Positions 6,244 through 9,733 of a stretch of DNA of 9,733 bases are shown one piece after another. The notes below the pieces were generated by a model. The model did not search any database. It was not told where the DNA came from and was given only the letters and a program-made list of their open reading frames with translations. A program made the translations under genes and the position numbers. Numbering within the stretch: position 1 is the first letter of the stretch; each line of letters starts with the position of its first letter. The DNA is from Methanolobus sp. UBA474 (lineage in GTDB: Archaea > Halobacteriota > Methanosarcinia > Methanosarcinales > Methanosarcinaceae), in contig DANZ01000062.1 in NCBI GenBank assembly GCA_002501695.1, positions 28,721-38,453 of the forward strand, read 5' to 3'.

Positions 6244-6266
6244 CCTACTTATATGCAGGTAGACAT
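6244..6266. promoter_or_regulatory. Second operator-like element, overlapping the DUF1638 promoter
   Basis: Matches 5567-5589 at 19 of 23 positions with no gaps; the shared core is TGCAGGTAGA. The left arm is less palindromic than in the first copy. It covers the TATA element of the downstream genes, so a bound protein would block transcription factor access. Confidence 0.5.
6248..6255 (+). promoter_or_regulatory. Putative TATA element for the DUF1638 pair
   Basis: CTTATATG lies inside the repeated element. Expected transcription start is near 6278, giving a leader of about 65 bases before the ATG at 6342. Confidence 0.45.
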
Positions 6267-6327
6267 GTTCTCTTTAGCATATTAATTTTAGCCCGAAAGA
6301 ATCGAAACTAGCAGGATGCATAGAAAT

Positions 6328-6334
6328 GGAGGAG
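6328..6334 (+). promoter_or_regulatory. Ribosome binding site of the first DUF1638 gene
   Basis: GGAGGAG, seven bases before the ATG at 6342, is nearly complementary to the 16S rRNA tail and fixes this start. The second gene of the pair lacks a comparable site. Confidence 0.7.
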
Positions 6335-6341
6335 ATTTGTA

Positions 6342-7145
6342 ATGCCCGTTATGAGTATAATTTCATGTAAGATAATGCAGGATGAAATCGTCTGGCTTTT
6401 TACCAATGACTCTGAAATTAATAAAATCGTAATCGTAGAAAACGAAAACATTTCTGAATTTACAGAAAAGCTTGATGAACAGCGTGTCTCTTATGAGATT
6501 ACACCTGTTGAAAATTTACAATCGGTTCTTGAAATTGTTGAGACGAACAAATTCACTGTTGTAGTTTATATCATGGAGCTTGGACTTCATGCAGTACCAA
6601 AAACACTGAAATCCGAGGTCTACCAGAGTATTAGAGAAATGATACCATTCTCCGATGGGATACTCCTTTTTTATGGTCTTTGTGGTAATGTCCTTGGCAA
6701 GGTGGAGGAGGATTTCTGCCTGGAAAAAGATGGTTGCATAGTAAGGATATTGAGAGATGATGTAAGAATTGTAGATGACTGCATAGGAGCTACGGTTGGC
6801 GGTGGAGTTAATTATCTGAAGTTGCTTAAAGCCCACAGTAAAGAACCTGCTTTCTTCTTCACTCCCATGTATGCCAGTTCATGGAAAGAACTTCTAGGCT
6901 TTGCTAAATATCATGCTGACCCTGAAAAAGCGTTCAAGATGGCAAAAATGGTCAATGATCTGGCAGGATATTCAAGGGTTGCAAAAGTCAATACAGGCCT
7001 GACATATGTGAAAGATATCGACGCAAAGATCGAGGAATACGCCAATTTGTTTGGGTACAGTACCTTCGAGGTCAGTGGTAATCAGGAGATTTTCGAGAAA
7101 TGTTACGGCTCGATAAAGGATGAAATAAAGAACAAAACTATGTAA
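6342..7145 (+). CDS. DUF1638 family protein, first of tandem pair
   Basis: 267 residues. I recognise DUF1638 from its order of motifs: N-terminal SIISCKIMQDEIVWLF (5-20), central DGILLFYGLCGN (105-116), DDCIG (145-149) and FFTPMYASSWKEL (172-184). The family's biochemical role is not known to me; it is common in methylotrophic methanogens and some anaerobic bacteria, often near corrinoid methyltransferases (recalled, not checked). C9, C114 and C147 lie in the conserved motifs and are all kept in the neighbouring paralog, while C126, C132 and C254 are not at matching positions. No signal peptide or membrane segment, so cytoplasmic. A strong ribosome site fixes the start. The downstream paralog begins nine bases after the stop, so the two are almost surely one operon under the promoter that overlaps the TetR-type element. 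Codon use is A+T-rich compared with the cys genes. Confidence 0.9.
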   Translation: MPVMSIISCKIMQDEIVWLFTNDSEINKIVIVENENISEFTEKLDEQRVSYEITPVENLQSVLEIVETNKFTVVVYIMELGLHAVPKTLKSEVYQSIREMIPFSDGILLFYGLCGNVLGKVEEDFCLEKDGCIVRILRDDVRIVDDCIGATVGGGVNYLKLLKAHSKEPAFFFTPMYASSWKELLGFAKYHADPEKAFKMAKMVNDLAGYSRVAKVNTGLTYVKDIDAKIEEYANLFGYSTFEVSGNQEIFEKCYGSIKDEIKNKTM

Positions 7146-7154
7146 AAGATAATT

Positions 7155-8024
7155 ATGCCAGTGTTAAGTATAATTGCCTGCGAGATGCTCGAAGATGAAT
7201 TAGTTTATGTTCTCTCAAAAGACCTTGAAATTAAACACTTGTTTATAGTAGAGAACAGAAATAGTTTCAGATTTGTACAAAAACTCAAGTCTGAGAATCT
7301 CAGGCCTTTTGTGTTTTCTTCTGATAGGGTATACTCTCTCGTTTTAGAAAGCAATAGAAGTTCACCTGATATTCTCATGAGGATGTTTTCAAAGATTCCA
7401 GTCTTCAGGCAAATATGCGATTTGTTAAATCGAAAGAAACAACCGGAATTAACGGTTGTTGTGAATCTTCTAAGAAAAGATTTACATTCTGATATTGATC
7501 ATCTGCAATCTGAAGTGTATCTAAACGCCAAAGAAATTTCAAAGATCTCGGATGGCATCCTTCTGTTCTATGGAAAATGTGGCTATAGTTCTGAAAAAGC
7601 GCAAGCTGACATGCAAAAGCTTGATTGTCCTGTTTATTTTCTGAGAGATCATGGAAGAAGCATTGTTGATGACTGTGTTAGTGTAGCACTTGGAGGAAAT
7701 GAGATCTACACAAAAACAATGTTACTTGGGAACGGCAGAGGGGCCATATATGCAACTCCTATGTGGCTTTCCAGCCTGAATGAAACTGATTACAGGTCTA
7801 CTGTCTCTTATAAAAACGTCAGTAAATATCTCAGCAGTCCGATGTATAGTCTTCTTTTTAAGATTAACAATCAAAACTATAAAGATAATAACTTTCATAG
7901 AAATGCTTCTGAATTTGCAAAGATTTTTAATATGGAGACTATCAACGTTGAAGGAACAATGGATGTAGCTATCAATTCATACATCGAAGCTAAAACAAAT
8001 ATTCGCAAAAACATAGGACAATAA
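7155..8024 (+). CDS. DUF1638 family protein, second of tandem pair (divergent)
   Basis: 289 residues, a paralog of the preceding gene: both start MPV-SII-C, share IVEN-N near residue 32, EVY, then DGILLFYGKCGY (133-144), VDDCVS (171-176) and ATPMWLSSLNE (200-210). C9, C142 and C174 correspond to C9, C114 and C147 of the partner; the two central cysteines are 32 residues apart here and 33 in the partner. It carries about 28 extra residues (about 66-95) between the N-terminal strand and the central domain, and SSW of the partner is SSL here. The C-terminal part (215-255) is Asn/Lys/Ser-rich and diverges strongly. No good ribosome site precedes ATG 7155, so translation may be coupled to the upstream gene, whose stop is nine bases away. 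Division of labour or a heteromer is an inference. The 3' half is very A+T-rich (for example 14 G/C in 60 bases at 7861-7920). Confidence 0.88.
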   Translation: MPVLSIIACEMLEDELVYVLSKDLEIKHLFIVENRNSFRFVQKLKSENLRPFVFSSDRVYSLVLESNRSSPDILMRMFSKIPVFRQICDLLNRKKQPELTVVVNLLRKDLHSDIDHLQSEVYLNAKEISKISDGILLFYGKCGYSSEKAQADMQKLDCPVYFLRDHGRSIVDDCVSVALGGNEIYTKTMLLGNGRGAIYATPMWLSSLNETDYRSTVSYKNVSKYLSSPMYSLLFKINNQNYKDNNFHRNASEFAKIFNMETINVEGTMDVAINSYIEAKTNIRKNIGQ

Positions 8025-8131
8025 GGATAAAATATCCAATTATCAACTATTTTCAGAAAGAATGTTCTTGCTGCGTAACAATTCCTACGAACATAATTTA
8101 GCCTTTGCTTAGGCAATACTATGCAAAAATC

Positions 8132-8149
8132 ACATAGGTAAAACTATGT
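8132..8149. repeat. Inverted repeat in the reductase upstream region
   Basis: ACATAG (8132-8137) and CTATGT (8144-8149) are exact reverse complements around GTAAAA. It lies about 200 bases upstream of the reductase start and shortly before a T-run, so it may be either an operator or part of a terminator of the DUF1638 transcript. Confidence 0.3.
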
Positions 8150-8332
8150 AACATAATCTTTTTGAATATTGCGCAAAAATAGTTCAAGTAACAATCTACT
8201 TTCGGATGTTCTGATATTGTACTCACCAGAAACACCAGATAAAGATCAGTTAATGGAGAATTCACTCCGGCTCATGTGGGGGAGGACTGGCTAGGGAACA
8301 GTTTGCATAATAATTCTTTATTAATAGGATAA

Positions 8333-8339
8333 GAGGAGG
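8333..8339 (+). promoter_or_regulatory. Ribosome binding site fixing the reductase start at ATG 8346
   Basis: GAGGAGG, six bases ahead of ATG 8346. A TTG at 8343 directly precedes that ATG in frame, but the ATG is the natural start. Confidence 0.7.
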
Positions 8340-8345
8340 ATTTTG

Positions 8346-9550
8346 ATGTTATACAGGAAAATGCCGGGAAACGGGGATGAGCTTTCCATACTGGGTTTTG
8401 GTGCCATGCGCCTGCCGGTCAGGAAGGACGGGAGTATCGATGAGGGAAAAGCTACGCAGATGGTCCGCCATGCAATAGATAACGGTGTCAATTACGTGGA
8501 TACTGCATGGCCTTATCATATGGGGGAAAGTGAGCCATTCCTCGGGCAGGCACTTGCGGACGGATACAGGGAGAAGGTGAGACTTGCCACAAAACTGCCC
8601 CAGTGGATGGTCAAAAGCCAGGAGGATATGGACCGATTCCTCAATGCCCAGCTTGAGAAACTGAATACCGGCCATATTGATTATTATCTCATCCACAGCC
8701 TGGTGGGCAGCAGCTGGAAGACTGTCCGGGACCTGGGCGTTGCAGGCTTTCTTGACAGGGCCAAAGCCGACGGGCGCATCATCAATGCAGGTTTCTCATA
8801 CCACGGTGCTGCTGAGGATTTCAGGGAGGTTGTGGATGGCTATGACTGGGACTTCTGCCAGATCCAGTATAACTTCCTGGACGAGCATATCCAGGCAGGC
8901 CGGGAAGGGCTTGAGTACGCCGCTTCCAGGGGTCTCGGTGTCATTATCATGGAGCCTCTGCGGGGTGGAACCTGGCAGATCCGGTTCCTGCAGAGATCCG
9001 GGATATATGGAGCGGGGCCGATGTCAGGCGCAGCCCCGTGCAGTGGGCCCTGCGGTGGGTATGGAACCACCCGGAGGTCACAGTCGTGCTTTCAGGTATG
9101 ACCGAGCCCTGTCAGGTCGAGGAGAATCTGAAGGCGGCAGAGGAAGGCCTTGCCGGTTCCCTGACCGGGAAAGAGCTGCAGCTTGTGGAAAAGGTCGCAA
9201 GCAGGTACAGGGAGCTCACACAGATCAACTGCACAGGATGCAGGTACTGCCTGCCCTGTCCCAAGGGAGTCGATATCCCTGCCTGCTTTGAGATATACAA
9301 TAACCTGCATATGTTTGGCGGAGAGGACCGGCTGATGATAATGTACGTGGCAAAACTGGGAGGCATACTCAGGGGAGCCGAGACGAATTTCGCATCGCAG
9401 TGTATCAATTGCGACGAGTGCCTGAAGGCCTGTCCGCAAAACCTGCCGATACCTGAACTGCTGGAGAAGGTATCGGAGAAATTCGAAGGTCCGGGCCTGG
9501 GAGAGAGAATGGAGTTTGCAAGACAGCTGTTTGCAGATGACAACTTTTAG
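8346..9550 (+). pseudogene. Aldo/keto reductase with C-terminal ferredoxin domain, interrupted by a one-base frameshift
   Basis: The first frame runs from ATG 8346 to a stop at 9101 and the second, offset by minus one base, continues to the stop at 9550. Joined at about 8968 they form a coherent 401-residue protein of the COG1453-type iron-sulfur aldo/keto reductases. AKR barrel: GFGAMRLP (18-24), tetrad residues D52 and Y57 (VDTAWPY), K83 (ATKLP) and H117 (YLIHSL), then IIMEPLRGG. In the second frame the sequence goes on as NLADPVPAEI, WALRWVWNHPEVTVVLSGM, and ends with two cysteine clusters, CTGCRYCLPCP and CINCDECLKACP, which would bind [4Fe-4S] clusters. The first frame after 8970 reads as an unrelated, Gly/Ser-rich tail. 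Either the gene is broken, or a base was lost in sequencing; the intact downstream frame argues the event is recent or artificial. The natural substrate is unknown. Confidence 0.85.
8967..8971 (+). other. Frameshift position in the reductase gene
   Basis: The family sequence EPLRGG-NLA needs GGA-AAC-CTG, but the window has GGA-ACC-TGG: one A is missing from the short A run at 8969-8970. The local bases do not form a classical X-XXY-YYZ slippery heptamer, so programmed minus-one slippage is less likely than a deletion or a sequencing error. Confidence 0.8.
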
Positions 9551-9570
9551 GCTCGCTGAGGTCTGATCAG

Positions 9571-9612
9571 GTTGTATTTGCTCAAGCTTTTATACTTCTC
9601 ACAATATACAAC
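9571..9612. repeat. Inverted repeat flanking the ABC gene TATA element
   Basis: GTTGTAT (9571-9577) and ATACAAC (9606-9612) are exact reverse complements lying on either side of the putative TATA element at 9588-9595. The 28-base spacer makes a stable hairpin unlikely; a pair of half-sites for a regulator is conceivable, as is chance. Confidence 0.25.
9588..9595 (+). promoter_or_regulatory. Putative TATA element for the ABC transporter ATPase
   Basis: TTTTATAC within GCTTTTATACTTC, a good archaeal TATA match. Transcription would start near 9618, leaving a leader of about 27 bases before the TTG start. Confidence 0.5.
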
Positions 9613-9628
9613 ATTAAGTATAGAAACC

Positions 9629-9641
9629 TTGCAGGTAGATA
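9629..9641 (+). promoter_or_regulatory. 13-base match to the TetR-promoter element, overlapping a possible ribosome site
   Basis: TTGCAGGTAGATA is identical to 5576-5588, the right half of the element upstream of tetR. The left half does not match. AGGT within it is eight bases before the TTG start and may simply be the ribosome binding site, so a regulatory role is uncertain. Confidence 0.3.
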
Positions 9642-9644
9642 CTC

Positions 9645-9733
9645 TTGATAACCGTAAAGAACCTCTCAAAACATTTCGGCAATACAAAGGCTGTAGACGA
9701 TGTAGACCTCGAAGTTAAAAAAGGGGAACTGTT
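9645..9733 (+). CDS. ABC transporter ATP-binding protein, partial (N-terminus only)
   Basis: From TTG at 9645-9647 the frame gives 29 residues: ITVKNLSKHFG, then NTKAVDDVDLEVKKGEL, running off the right edge before the Walker A motif. The pattern, with the A-loop aromatic F11 followed by AV-DVDLEV--GEL, is the standard opening of ABC ATPases, closest by eye to the ABC-2/drug- and Na+-export (DrrA/NatA) group. A TAG at 9636-9638 in the same frame rules out a longer start, so TTG is the only usual start codon available before the conserved sequence. The subunit would power export or import together with a membrane partner probably encoded further right. Confidence 0.82.
   Translation, partial: MITVKNLSKHFGNTKAVDDVDLEVKKGEL

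Larger units (their letters stand above)
8025..8345. other. Intergenic region upstream of the aldo/keto reductase
   Basis: 321 bases with no convincing gene. It opens with GGATA-AAA-TATCC (8025-8037), a small hairpin right after the stop of the second DUF1638 gene, and has a TTTTT run at 8159-8163 that could terminate that transcript. GCCT-6-AGGC (8101-8114) and ACATAG-GTAAAA-CTATGT (8132-8149) are inverted repeats, and CTATG followed by A-rich sequence is repeated at 8119 and 8144. A more G-rich block, roughly 8254-8296, includes GGAG-AATTCA-CTCC (8255-8268) and precedes the ribosome site. I cannot place a TATA element for the reductase with confidence. Confidence 0.5.

Noticed and set aside
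8961..8975. Programmed minus-one ribosomal frameshifting in the reductase
   Set aside because: No classical slippery heptamer and no clear downstream pseudoknot were seen; a lost A is simpler.
8343..9101. Reading the first reductase frame as a complete 252-residue protein
   Set aside because: The last 43 residues after the glycine pair match nothing in the family, whereas the alternative frame continues the family sequence without a gap; a frameshift explains both.

Overview
The window looks like a chromosome segment of a methanogenic archaeon, most likely from the Methanosarcinaceae (methylotrophic genera such as Methanosarcina or Methanolobus). This is an inference. It rests on archaeal-type AT-rich TATA elements upstream of several genes, strong GGAGG-type ribosome binding sites, a bacterial-style cysE-cysK cysteine pair (known from Methanosarcina), a DUF4346-like protein, and two DUF1638-type proteins, a family I associate with methylotrophic methanogens.

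Left part, about 1-5257, all genes on the minus strand. Read in the direction of transcription it contains a class I SAM methyltransferase, a 430-residue protein with nitroreductase/SagB-like traits followed by a small DUF4346-like protein, then serine O-acetyltransferase (cysE) and O-acetylserine sulfhydrylase (cysK), and finally the N-terminal two thirds of a GNAT acetyltransferase that runs off the left edge. CysE and CysK together convert serine, acetyl-CoA and sulfide to cysteine. The cysE promoter has its TATA element sandwiched between two different inverted repeats.

Middle part, 5258-8345, is visibly richer in A+T. A 376-base divergent intergenic region separates the minus-strand genes from a TetR-family regulator, which is followed on the plus strand by two adjacent, divergent DUF1638 paralogs nine bases apart. 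A 23-base element (19/23 identical, ungapped) lies upstream of tetR and again over the TATA element of the DUF1638 pair. The simplest reading is that the regulator controls both itself and the DUF1638 pair.

Right part, 8346-9733, plus strand, returns to higher G+C. It carries an aldo/keto reductase with a C-terminal double-ferredoxin domain, broken by an apparent one-base loss near 8969, and then the first 29 codons of an ABC transporter ATPase with its own TATA element. A 13-base match to the TetR-promoter element lies just ahead of that ATPase.

The most notable features are the putative TetR/DUF1638 regulatory module, the frameshift in the reductase, and the uncharacterised nitroreductase-like/DUF4346 pair. 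No CRISPR array, tRNA, rRNA or insertion sequence was recognised.
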